DNA from: Dyella telluris
Lineage (GTDB): Bacteria > Pseudomonadota > Gammaproteobacteria > Xanthomonadales > Rhodanobacteraceae
Direction: 5' to 3'
Length of the DNA: 64,000 nucleotides
Assembly (NCBI RefSeq): GCF_014297575.1
Contig: NZ_CP060412.1
Location: forward strand, 2,108,001-2,172,000
Shown: positions 45,150 to 53,230 of the stretch, piece after piece
Layout: every line of letters begins with the position of its first letter
Numbering within the stretch: the first letter of the stretch is position 1
Position numbers and translations under genes: made by a program
Notes under the pieces: model-generated
Seen by the model: the letters and a program-made list of their open reading frames with translations, nothing else
Told to the model about the DNA's origin: nothing
The model's database searches: none

Positions 45150-45500
45150 CTCACCCCGGCCCTCTCCCCGAAGGGGAGAGGGAGAAGTGAGAGGCCCCGC
45201 AAGACCACCAAACCACACGACGCTCTGTCTTAAGTCCTCAGCGCATTGGCGCGTTGCGAAGCGCTTTGATGTACCCGCTGTGTAGAGGCGGAGGTTGTCC
45301 CACAACACCGTTCCTCAGCCGCTCGGGCTTTTCCCATCGGCATGCTGCCAGCCTTTAAGGCCATTTCTTTGGGTTACTTTTCTTTGGGCCAGCAAAGAAA
45401 AGTGACTCGGCCTCCGGCAGGAGGTCGAGACGCCTCCGCGGCGTAAGCGGCAACCTTGCGCCTGCATGACTACCGAAGGCACAGAGCAAAGGCACTGGAC
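45150..45500 (+). repeat. Hairpin-mosaic intergenic repeat, partial copy B
   Basis: Matches the right part of copy A (about 35740-36122) in the same orientation: CTCTCCCC/GGGGAGAG hairpin, the CGTTGCGAAGCGCTT segment, the TGTGTAGAGGCGGAGGTTGT segment, the ACTTTTCTTTG/CAAAGAAAAGT palindrome and the GGCCTCCGGCAGGAGG block. The left half (with the REP-like pair) is absent. Together with two terminators it fills the 565-bp gap 45060-45624. Confidence 0.8.
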
Positions 45501-45570
45501 GACCAGCCATGCGGCTGTTGAAAAGCGCCTCCAGCTTCCGCTCGGATGACGAGCTAAAGCGACATAGAGA

Positions 45571-45601
45571 GCAAAAGAAAAGGCCGCATCGCTGCGGCCT
45601 T
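45571..45601 (-). terminator. Intrinsic terminator of emrB
   Basis: On the minus strand, stem AAGGCCGCA / TGCGGCCTT with a 4-nt loop (45601-45580), then TTTTCTTTT. It is 24 bp after the emrB stop. Confidence 0.9.
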
Positions 45602-45624
45602 CTCCAATCCATCGAAGACAAGGA

Positions 45625-47145
45625 TCAGTGATCCGCCCCCGGCCCCGCCTTCGCACTGAACGGCGGCTTCGCCATCCACACCACCACGATCAGGCTCAGG
45701 AACACCCAGCCCAGCATGTGGAACACCTCGTTGAACGAGATCTGATACGCCTGCTGGTTGATCAGCTGCTCAAGCAAGCCGTTGCTTGCCTGGCCCGTCA
45801 CGCCCGCCGCCTGCAGCGTTGCCTGGGGCGAGCTGTCGTAGGCCGTGATGTGTTCCGTCAGCTGCGCGTGATGCACGATCGCGCGGTGATCCCACAGGAA
45901 CGTGGTGAGCGACGCGGAGAAGCTCGCGCCCAGCGTGCGCAGGAACGTCGCCAGACCACCGCCCGCGGCGATCTCGTTGGGCAACAGATCCGACAGCAGG
46001 ATCGTCGTCACCGGCATGAAGAACAGCGCCACGCCCAGGCCCTGGATGAACTGCGCACCGGCCACATGCAGGAAGTCGATCTGGGTGAAGAACTCCGAGC
46101 GCATGAAGCAGGTCATGCCCATCACCAGGAACGCGCACGAAGCCAGCAGGCGCATGTCCGTGCGCGGCGCGTACTTGCCCACGATGAAGGTCAGCATCAC
46201 CGGCAGGATGCCCAGCGGCGCCGCGGCGAAGCCGGCCCACGTCGAGGTGTAGCCGATGTTCCGCTGCAGCCACTGCGGCACCAGCAGGCCGATGGCGAAG
46301 AACGCCGCGTAGGCCAGCACCAGCGCGATGGTGCCCGTGCGGAAGTTGTGATGGCGGAGCAGGCGCAGGTTGACGATGGGTTCCTTGTCGGTGAGCTCCC
46401 AGATCAGGAACACCGCCAGGGCGACCACCGACACGATGGTGGTGATCACGATGAACTGCGAACTGAACCAGTCCTCGTCATTGCCCTTGTCCAGCACGAT
46501 CTGCAACGCGCCAACGCCAACGATCAGCGTGATCAGGCCAACGTAGTCCATCTTCGGGCGCATGGTTACGTCCACGCGTCCCTTCATCTGATTGGCCACC
46601 ACGGTGCTGGCAAAAATGCCGATGGGCACGTTGATGAAGAAGATCCACGGCCACGAGTAGTTGTCGGTGATCCAGCCACCCAGGATCGGGCCTGCAATAG
46701 GCGCCACCACCGTCACCATGGCCAGCAGCGCCAGCGCCATCCCTCGTTTGGCCGGTGGATAGATCGAGATCAGCAGGCTCTGCGTGATCGGGTACATCGG
46801 GCCGGCCACGGCGCCCTGCAGCGCGCGGAACGCGATCAGCATCGGCATGCTCTGCGCGAGGCCGCACAGGAAGGAGGCGATCGAGAACAGCAGCGTCGAC
46901 CAGATGAACAGCTTCACTTCGCCAAAGCGGCGGGTGAGGAAGCCGGTCAATGGCAACGCAATGGCCGTGCTCACCGCAAAGGAGGTGATGACCCAGGTGC
47001 TCTGGTTGACGCTCACGCCGAGGTTGCCGGCAATCGTCGGCAACGACACGTTGGCAATCGTCGTGTCCAGCACCTGCATGAAGGTCGCCAGCGAGAGGCC
47101 GACGGTGGTCAGCGCCAGGTTGGGCGGACGGAATTCTTGGCTCAT
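45625..47145 (-). CDS. emrB: EmrB-type DHA2 MFS drug efflux transporter
   Basis: 506 residues with 14 spans, the DHA2 family layout. TM1 holds MQVLDTTIANVSLPTIAGNLG, the motif typical of EmrB/QacA. The antiporter motif C is seen as APIAGPILGGWI. It pumps hydrophobic compounds using the proton gradient, together with the EmrA adaptor and an outer-membrane channel. It is the last gene of the marR-OMF-emrA-emrB operon. A 285-bp gap holding inverted repeats separates it from emrA, which is wide for such an operon. Confidence 0.92.
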   Translation of the reverse strand: MSQEFRPPNLALTTVGLSLATFMQVLDTTIANVSLPTIAGNLGVSVNQSTWVITSFAVSTAIALPLTGFLTRRFGEVKLFIWSTLLFSIASFLCGLAQSMPMLIAFRALQGAVAGPMYPITQSLLISIYPPAKRGMALALLAMVTVVAPIAGPILGGWITDNYSWPWIFFINVPIGIFASTVVANQMKGRVDVTMRPKMDYVGLITLIVGVGALQIVLDKGNDEDWFSSQFIVITTIVSVVALAVFLIWELTDKEPIVNLRLLRHHNFRTGTIALVLAYAAFFAIGLLVPQWLQRNIGYTSTWAGFAAAPLGILPVMLTFIVGKYAPRTDMRLLASCAFLVMGMTCFMRSEFFTQIDFLHVAGAQFIQGLGVALFFMPVTTILLSDLLPNEIAAGGGLATFLRTLGASFSASLTTFLWDHRAIVHHAQLTEHITAYDSSPQATLQAAGVTGQASNGLLEQLINQQAYQISFNEVFHMLGWVFLSLIVVVWMAKPPFSAKAGPGADH

Positions 47146-47218
47146 CGCACGGATAACCTGCGGTATGAAGGGTTTGCTCGCTCCGCTGAACTCAACGGAG
47201 CAGCTTTCTGTTTTTGCT

Positions 47219-47370
47219 CGTCATTCCGGCGCACCCCACAAAAGAGGGCAAAGGCTGGAATCCAGTGTCGGCAGGATCCGGCTTTCGCCCTGCGCTCAAC
47301 AGCGTGGCCCGCTTGGCGACGACCGTGCTCTGGGGCGCTGGATTTCGGCCTACGCCGGAATGACGCTTCG
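47219..47370. repeat. Inverted GTCATTCCGGCG pair between emrA and emrB
   Basis: TCGTCATTCCGGCGCACCCC begins near 47219 and GGCCTACGCCGGAATGACGC ends near 47367, with AATCCAGTG-like and GCTGGATTT segments between. It is the GTCATTCC family seen elsewhere, here inside an operon rather than between transcription units. Confidence 0.7.
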
Positions 47371-47430
47371 AATCATTGAAGCGGCTGGCGTGGATGGCGA
47401 TGCAGCGCCTCCACGCCAACCTCAAAGCAC

Positions 47431-48633
47431 TTACTGCTTCTGGGCTTCGCCCGTACCGGCCATGTTCGCGTGGATGATCTCCGCGATCATGCCGTCGGCC
47501 TTGGCCAGCTGTTCCTTGTACACATCCGTCTTGAACACCGGCTCGGTCGGCGCCTGCTTGGAGAGCAGCGGACCGCTTTGGTCACGCAGGGCCACTTCCA
47601 CCTTGGTCGACAGGCCGATGCGCAGCGGGTGTTCTTCCAGCTGCTTGGGATCGGTGAAGAACACGCGCACCGGCACGCGCTGCACGATCTTGATCCAGTT
47701 GCCGGTGGCGTTCTGCGCCGGCAGCAGAGAGAACGCGCTGCCCGTGCCCACGCCCAGGCTCTCGACCTTGCCCTTGTAGGTGACCGAGCTGCCATAGATG
47801 TCGGCACGGATGTCCACCGGCTGGCCGATGCGCATGCTGGTCAGCTGCGTTTCCTTGAAGTTGGCGTCGATCCACACTTCATGCAGCGGCACCACGGCCA
47901 TCAGGGGGTTACCCGGCGCCACGCGCTGGCCCAGCTGCACCGAACGCTTGGCGACATAACCGTCCACCGGCGCAAGAATCGAGGTGCGCAGGTCGTCGAG
48001 GTAGGCGGCGCGCAGGCGGGAAGCAGCCGTCTGGACGTCCGGATGCGAGGCGACGACGGTGTCGTCCACCAGCACCTTGTTGGTCTGCAACTGCTGCTGC
48101 GAAGTCGTGAGTGCACTCTGCGCGGTGGTCAGCGCGTCCAGGGCGTGCGACAGCTCTTCGGCCGAGATGGCGCCGGTCTTGGCCAGGTCGCGACGACGGT
48201 TGTAGTCGGCCTGCGCCTTGTCCACGGCGGTCTTGCGCGCCGCCACTTCGGCCTGGGCACCGTTGACGTTGCTGTACAGGCCGCGCACCTTGCGCACCGT
48301 GCTGGCCAGGTTGGCGCGCGCCTGTTGCAGGGCAACGTCGGCGTCGGCCGGGTCGAGCTTCACCAGCACGTCGCCGGCATGCACGAGGTCGCCGTCATCG
48401 GCGCCGATGGTGATGACCGAGCCCGGCACCTGCGGGGTGATCTGCACCACGTTGCCGTTGACGTAGGCGTCGTCGGTCTCTTCAAACCAGCGGCCTTCGA
48501 GGAAGTACCACAGGCCCCAGCCGATGGCGGCAAGCACCACCACGGCCGCAAGCGCCTTCAGCATGAAACCGCGACGGCTCTTCGGGGGTTGGACGGCCGC
48601 ATTCTCGGCCGCGAGCGGGGTTTGGCTAGACAT
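47431..48633 (-). CDS. emrA: EmrA-type membrane fusion protein
   Basis: 400 residues. One N-terminal span (MLKALAAVVVLAAIGWGLWYFLEG), then a HlyD/EmrA periplasmic adaptor: lipoyl-like half GNVVQITPQVPGSVITI, a long alpha-hairpin (about 105-205, DVALQQARANLASTVRKV...), and the beta-barrel region ILAPVDGYVAKRSVQLGQRV. It bridges EmrB to the outer-membrane channel encoded just upstream. The gap to the OMF gene is 17 bp. Confidence 0.92.
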   Translation of the reverse strand: MSSQTPLAAENAAVQPPKSRRGFMLKALAAVVVLAAIGWGLWYFLEGRWFEETDDAYVNGNVVQITPQVPGSVITIGADDGDLVHAGDVLVKLDPADADVALQQARANLASTVRKVRGLYSNVNGAQAEVAARKTAVDKAQADYNRRRDLAKTGAISAEELSHALDALTTAQSALTTSQQQLQTNKVLVDDTVVASHPDVQTAASRLRAAYLDDLRTSILAPVDGYVAKRSVQLGQRVAPGNPLMAVVPLHEVWIDANFKETQLTSMRIGQPVDIRADIYGSSVTYKGKVESLGVGTGSAFSLLPAQNATGNWIKIVQRVPVRVFFTDPKQLEEHPLRIGLSTKVEVALRDQSGPLLSKQAPTEPVFKTDVYKEQLAKADGMIAEIIHANMAGTGEAQKQ

Positions 48634-48650
48634 GGGGGGCAGCCTTTTTC

Positions 48651-50117
48651 TTAAAGCGAATGATCAGAAGGGGTTTGGACGGCCACATCGGCGTTGCCTT
48701 GCGGACGGAAACCGCCGCCCAGCGCCTGGATGAGTTGCACGGACAGGTCGACCTGCTGCGACTGCAGCGCGGCAAGACGTTCCTGCGCGCCGAGCAGCTG
48801 CTGGCGCACGATCAGCGCCTCGAGGTAACTGCCCACGCCGGCCTTGTAGCGTTGTTCGGAGAGCTGCCACGCCTGCGTGGCGGCATCCACCGCGCGCTGC
48901 TGGGCGGCCACCTGCTCCTTGGCGGACTGCACGGCGTCGTAGCCGTCGGCCACTTCATTCACCGCGCGCACCAAGGTCTGGTTGTACTGGGCAACGGCTT
49001 CGTCGTACTGCGCGTCCTTGGACGACAGGTTGGAACGCAGGCGGCCACCGTCGAAGATCGGCAGGCTCAGCGACGGGCCGAAGGTGTAGAAGCGTGCCGG
49101 CAGCTGCAGCGGATTGATGCTGCCGAAGGCGGCCACGCCGGCCATGGCGCTGATGCTGACGTTGGGCAGGAACTCGGTCTTGGCGACCTTGATCTCCTTG
49201 CCCGCCGATTCCACGCGCCAGCGCGCGGCGACGATGTCGGCACGATGGCCGAGCAGTTCGGTCGACAGGTCCGCCGGGACGCTGAGCGACGCCGGCGCCA
49301 GCAGCTGCGGGCGACCGATGTCCATGCCGCGATCCGGACCCTTGCCCAGCAGTACCGACAGCGACGAACGCGCCGCATCGATGGCGCGGTTGGCAGCGGC
49401 CAGCTTCTGGTCGGCATTGGCCACTTCGGTTTCGCTCTGCTTGAGCTGCAGCTGGTTGTCGAGGCCGGCGGTAACACGCTGCTGGGTCAGCTGGCGCGCG
49501 GTGGCGGCGCGCTCGTGCTCGGCCTTGGCCACGTCCTGCTGCGCGTAGGCGTAGGACAGCTCCACATAGGCACGCGCCACGTTGGTGGAGAGCTCGATGC
49601 GCGCGGCCTGCTGTTCGATCTGCGCGGCATGCTGCATGCCAACGGCGGCTTCCCACGCGGCACGCTTGCCGCCCCACAGGTCCAGGCCCCAGCTGAAGCT
49701 GGCGCGGGCGTCCTTGAACCAGGTGAACTTGCCGCCGCCAAGTTCCGGCGGCGCCGCGGTCAGCGGCAGGCGCTGGCCGATGACGTTGGCGCCAGCGCTC
49801 ACGCTGGGGCCGCGGTCCGCGTCGGCCGCACCAGCTTCGGCCTGCGCCTGGCGGGCGCGGGCATCGGCCACGGCGAGGGTCGGGTTGTCCTTCAGCGCCT
49901 CGGTGATCAGCGCGGACAGCTGGGGATCACCCAGGCCCGTCCACCAATCATCGGCCGGCCAGGCGGCGGGGGAGAGCGCGGCGCCGGACAGGCTGCGGTC
50001 GGCCTTCAGTGACGAAGCATCGGTCAGCGTGCCCTCGGGATGCAGGCCGCCGCTGCTGACGCAACCCGCCAGCGCGAGGGAGAGTGCAGTAGCTGCCGCA
50101 AGGATTTGCAGACGCAT
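48651..50117 (-). CDS. NodT/OprM-family outer-membrane efflux lipoprotein
   Basis: 488 residues. Signal with lipobox LALAGC, so the protein is lipidated. Two OEP repeats follow, each with a long coiled-coil helical hairpin (ARARQAQAEAGAADADRGP..., VANADQKLAAANRAIDAARSS). DDWWTGLGDPQLSALI is the typical NodT opening. It forms the outer-membrane exit duct. Besides EmrAB it may also serve the two orphan RND pumps, which is speculative. The ATG at 50117 begins the lipoprotein signal. Confidence 0.92.
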   Translation of the reverse strand: MRLQILAAATALSLALAGCVSSGGLHPEGTLTDASSLKADRSLSGAALSPAAWPADDWWTGLGDPQLSALITEALKDNPTLAVADARARQAQAEAGAADADRGPSVSAGANVIGQRLPLTAAPPELGGGKFTWFKDARASFSWGLDLWGGKRAAWEAAVGMQHAAQIEQQAARIELSTNVARAYVELSYAYAQQDVAKAEHERAATARQLTQQRVTAGLDNQLQLKQSETEVANADQKLAAANRAIDAARSSLSVLLGKGPDRGMDIGRPQLLAPASLSVPADLSTELLGHRADIVAARWRVESAGKEIKVAKTEFLPNVSISAMAGVAAFGSINPLQLPARFYTFGPSLSLPIFDGGRLRSNLSSKDAQYDEAVAQYNQTLVRAVNEVADGYDAVQSAKEQVAAQQRAVDAATQAWQLSEQRYKAGVGSYLEALIVRQQLLGAQERLAALQSQQVDLSVQLIQALGGGFRPQGNADVAVQTPSDHSL

Positions 50118-50148
50118 GGGCGTGGTTTCCAGGAATGAAATCGGGTTG

Positions 50149-50601
50149 TTACATGTCGCGGAGCGCCAACAGCACGCGCTCCAGGTAGTCGCGCAACTGT
50201 TCACGCTCGGTCGGATCCAGCGCCTTCTGCGCGGCGTCCAACACGTATTCGTTGCACGGAGTCATCTGCTCCCACATCGCCTGACCGGCATCGGTCAACT
50301 CGATGCGCAGGGCGCGCCGGTCCTGCTCATGCGGCTGGCGGCGCAACAGGCCCTTGCCTTCGAGCTGGTCCAGCTGGCGGGTCATGGCGCCGCCATCCAG
50401 TTCCACCGAGCGGGCCAGTTCGCTGGCCGACATCGGACCGATCAGCGCCAGGCGCTTGAGGATCAGGAACTGGGTGAAGCGCAGTCCGATGCCCGAAGAC
50501 TGCAGCTCGGCTTCCATCTTGCGGACCAGTTCGCTGCGAACCAGCCCGATCAGGACGCCGATGCTGTCTTGGGCGTGCGAAAGGGGATTGGAGGGGCTCA
50601 T
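50149..50601 (-). CDS. MarR-family repressor of the efflux operon (EmrR-like)
   Basis: 150 residues with the MarR winged helix (about 55-105: MSASELARSVELDGGAMTRQLDQLEGKGLLRR, then the wing EQDRRALRIELTDAG). It is the first gene of the marR-OMF-emrA-emrB operon, 31 bp before the OMF gene. Two palindromes of the same type lie in its promoter region, one over the -35 box, so autorepression released by drug binding is likely. Confidence 0.92.
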   Translation of the reverse strand: MSPSNPLSHAQDSIGVLIGLVRSELVRKMEAELQSSGIGLRFTQFLILKRLALIGPMSASELARSVELDGGAMTRQLDQLEGKGLLRRQPHEQDRRALRIELTDAGQAMWEQMTPCNEYVLDAAQKALDPTEREQLRDYLERVLLALRDM

Positions 50602-50610
50602 GGAGCGGCA

Positions 50611-50647
50611 ATTCTATTGCCGGAAATATATTTGTCAAGGCAAATAT
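50611..50647 (-). promoter_or_regulatory. emr operon promoter with overlapping MarR operator
   Basis: On the minus strand: -35 TTGACA (50638-50633), 16-bp spacer, -10 TAGAAT (50616-50611), ATG at 50601. The palindrome ATATTTG-N6-CAAATAT (50628-50647) covers the -35 box, an arrangement expected for a repressor. Confidence 0.8.
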
Positions 50648-50659
50648 GTTTTGGTTAGA

Positions 50660-50675
50660 TTTTGCCTTATCAAAA
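50660..50675. promoter_or_regulatory. Second MarR-type operator
   Basis: TTTTG-CCTTAT-CAAAA has the same TTTG-N6-CAAA core as the operator over the promoter. The centres of the two sites are about 30 bp apart, about three helical turns, so two dimers could sit on one face of the DNA. Confidence 0.65.
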
Positions 50676-50687
50676 TTTGAGATTGCC

Positions 50688-50927
50688 TCAATGAGGCCCC
50701 TCGCGCATTTCGTCCTCCAGCCAGGCGCGCAGGGCCGGATCACGCAGTTCGAACAACTCGAATACGCCCAGAGCCCGCAGCGCCGGCAACAGGGCCACCA
50801 AGCGCGGCTCCAGGGCACGGCGGGTGGCTTCCGGGGTTTCGGGGGCCAGCATCTGGTGGGCACAGGCCACAAAGACTTCCAGCGGGGCGGTCTCGGCGGG
50901 GGTCGTACGTACGGCAATCAACGACAT
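50688..50927 (-). CDS. Small protein of unknown function
   Basis: 79 residues, no signal peptide. A GGGAGAG box precedes the ATG at 50927, which supports translation. The sequence is helical and Leu/Ala-rich (RRALEPRLVALLPALRALGVFELFEL) with an acidic C-terminus. No family is recognised. It lies just upstream of the emr operator region on the same strand and is divergent from the AraC regulator, so it may be an AraC target. The 243-bp gap 50928-51170 shows no clear promoter. Confidence 0.55.
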   Translation of the reverse strand: MSLIAVRTTPAETAPLEVFVACAHQMLAPETPEATRRALEPRLVALLPALRALGVFELFELRDPALRAWLEDEMREGPH

Positions 50928-51170
50928 GGGTCTGCTCTCCCTTCGACGCCGGGCGGCGGCGCCGCTTGCTTGCAACAACAGGACGCGAGTCGGGGTGCGG
51001 GCGTGACCGGGCCAGATCAAGCAGGAGGAATGGCACGGGTAGGGAAACCGCGACCGACGCCACGTTCGGCACCGCGAGCGACGGCAGCGGTGGGGATCGG
51101 GCGAGCATGATTGAGCAGGCCGGCAAATTACTGTTAGCGTTATTTGGTCAAAGTTTGTCGAGAATCGGCC

Positions 51171-51995
51171 ATGGGCCACGTCCGCGAGAAAGACGAAGCA
51201 CAGTTCCACGGGATGATCGAGCGGCTGGATGGCCCCTCGGTGATTGCCTACTGGACCGAGGGCGAAGTCGCCGGTGAGTACAACGAAACCACGCGCGAGT
51301 ACGGCTGGCATTCCCATGCACGGGGGCAGCTCTACTGCGTGGAAAGCGGCCTGGTACATGTGCGCACCGCCAAGGGCTCCTGGCTGCTGCCCCCTCATCG
51401 CGCCGGCTGGATGCCGCCCGGCGTGGAGCACACCGTGACCGTCAGCGGCGCCATGAGCGGCTGGGGCGTATTCATCACTCCGCCCGAATGTACGTGCCTA
51501 CCGTCTGACCCCTGCGTGATGGGCGTCACCGAGCTGATGCGCGCGCTGGTGCGACGCGCCAGCTCCTGGGTATGGGAAACGGAGCTGGACGAAAGCCAGG
51601 AGCGCATCACCGCCGTCTTGCTGGAGGAAGTCCGCCGCGCCCAGCACGAGCCCCTGCACCTGCCGATGCCGGTGGATCGCCGCGCGCTGCGCATCGCGGT
51701 AGCACTGCTGGAAAACCCCAATGACAACCGCGGGCTGGACGACTGGGCGACGTGGGCGGGTTTATCGCCACGCAGCCTCAGCCGGCTGTTCCGCAGCGAA
51801 ACGGCGCTGAGTTTCGCGCAGTGGCGTCAGTTGGCGCGGTTGTCGCGGGGGCTGGAACGCCTGGCGGATGGCGAGCCGGTGTCGGCGGTGGCGGATGCGT
51901 TGGGGTATGCGAGCGTGAGTGCGTTTGTGGCGATGTTTCGCAGGAGTTTTGGGCAGCCACCGGCGAGGTATTTTGCGGCGCAGATGGGGCAATAG
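51171..51995 (+). CDS. AraC-family regulator with cupin domain (NimR-like)
   Basis: 274 residues. N-terminal cupin (YGWHSHARGQLYCVESGLVHVRT, then AGWMPPGVEH) and a C-terminal AraC double HTH (LDDWATWAGLSPRSLSRLFRSET, then VSAVADALGYASVSAFVAMFRRSFG). This is the layout of NimR-type repressors, which usually control a neighbouring efflux gene. The ATG at 51171 is chosen; a GTG at 51144 in frame has no support. Its likely target is the divergent small gene or the emr operon beyond it. Confidence 0.88.
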   Translation: MGHVREKDEAQFHGMIERLDGPSVIAYWTEGEVAGEYNETTREYGWHSHARGQLYCVESGLVHVRTAKGSWLLPPHRAGWMPPGVEHTVTVSGAMSGWGVFITPPECTCLPSDPCVMGVTELMRALVRRASSWVWETELDESQERITAVLLEEVRRAQHEPLHLPMPVDRRALRIAVALLENPNDNRGLDDWATWAGLSPRSLSRLFRSETALSFAQWRQLARLSRGLERLADGEPVSAVADALGYASVSAFVAMFRRSFGQPPARYFAAQMGQ

Positions 51996-52099
51996 GGACG
52001 CGTTGGGCGCGGTTTAGCGCTTGGCTTTTGGTGTTTGGTTGCTCTCTCTTCTCCGGGGAGAGGGTCGGGGTTGGGGCGTGGGTGCTCGCGGGAACGTTT

Positions 52100-53161
52100 C
52101 TACATCGTCATCCCGGCGCAGGCCGGGTCTAGTTTCCGTAGTGGTCGGCAATCGCCCCCGGCGTTTCATTCTTTTGACCGTCATTCCAGCGAGGCGCTTT
52201 TCACCCGCCGGGGGGCTGGTCAAGCTGGGATCCAGTGCCTTTGCTCTCTGCCTTCGGTAGTCATGCCCGCGCCAGGTTGCCGCTTACGCCACGGAGGCGT
52301 TTCGACCTCCTGCCGGAGGCCGAGTCACTTTTCTTTTGCTGGCCCAAAAGAAAAGTAACCCAAAGAAAATGGCCCTAAAGGCTGGCAGCATGCCGTGGGG
52401 ATAAGCCCGAACGGCTGAGGAACGTTGCTGCTTGGCAACCTCCGCCTCTACACAACGGGTACTTCCAAGCGCTTCGCAACGCGCCGATGCGAAGAGGGCT
52501 TAACGCGGAGCGTCGTGCCGCTGCGCGGCACCTCCTTCCTTGCCACTTGGTGGTTCACGTTGAACATCACCTGTCGCTCGTCTCCTCCCGTTCGGGAGAG
52601 GACTGGGGTGAGCACTGAGGCGAGAAAGAAACGGGCTTCACACGGTGCGAGACACCCCCTGTAGGAGCGCACTTGGGCGCGACCGCAGCGCCCTGTCGAT
52701 ACCGCTCCGTCAGGTGGTCGCGCACAGGGTGCGCTCCTACAGACAAGCTAAACCGGTACTCCATGCGCCGTCGCGCCTGCGACGCGATGTGCAGCGCAGC
52801 TGCACGAGCCTTCGGCTCGAGGCTTTTGACCTACCCCTCCCCTTGAGCGGCGGTGAGGGGCGGACGACAGGCCCGCAGGGGGATCGGCAAGGATGCCGAT
52901 CCCTTTTCGACAGGACAGGGAGGTCCTGTCGAAAAGCCCGGCCGACCCTCACGGACTGGCCGGCTTCACCGGCCAGCGCCGCGATGGGGGTGCCTTTTCT
53001 TTTGGTTACTTTTCTTTGGGCAAGCAAAGAAAAGTGACCCGGCCTCCGGCAGGAGGACGGAACGCCCGCTGCGCAGGCGGCCCGGTCGCGGTAGCGCTAG
53101 AACCCGAAGGCCCAAGGCAAAGTCACTGGACCCTGCCTACGCAGGGGTGACGGCTAAAGAA
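52100..53161 (-). repeat. Hairpin-mosaic intergenic repeat, full copy C (inverted)
   Basis: About 1.06 kb matching copy A (35172-36232) end to end on the opposite strand, with the same order of hairpins and an intact second TTTCTTTG/CAAAGAAA palindrome at 53010-53037. It contains a REP-like pair at 52660-52741. It occupies most of the 1235-bp gap between the AraC and S9 peptidase genes. The ORFs read here are fragments of repeat sequence with matching ones in copy A. None has a good ribosome site or family match. Confidence 0.85.
52660..52741. repeat. REP-like inverted pair, copy 5 (inside mosaic copy C)
   Basis: TGTAGGAGCGCACTTGGGCG at 52660 and its inverse ending GGGTGCGCTCCTACA at 52741. 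It is the counterpart of the pair at 35611-35691 in the inverted copy. Confidence 0.85.
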
Positions 53162-53185
53162 GGAAGCCTTCCCGCGAGCACCCAC

Positions 53186-53221
53186 CCCTCACCCCAGCCC
53201 TCTCCCCGATGGGGAGAGGGA
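53186..53221 (-). terminator. CCCTCTCCCC hairpin after the S9 peptidase
   Basis: CCCTCTCCCC / GGGGAGAGGG with a 3-nt loop, 10 bp past the peptidase stop. The same unit (CCCTCACCCC plus hairpin) occurs at 45150-45182 and, altered, at 35742-35771 and 52586-52614. No T tract, so factor-dependent action or a plain repeat. Confidence 0.5.
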
Positions 53222-53230
53222 GCCAAGGCA

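Noticed and set aside
36292..51995. The 16-kb block as an integrative or genomic island
   Set aside because: No integrase, transposase, tRNA target or composition change is visible. Only the flanking repeats suggest mobility.
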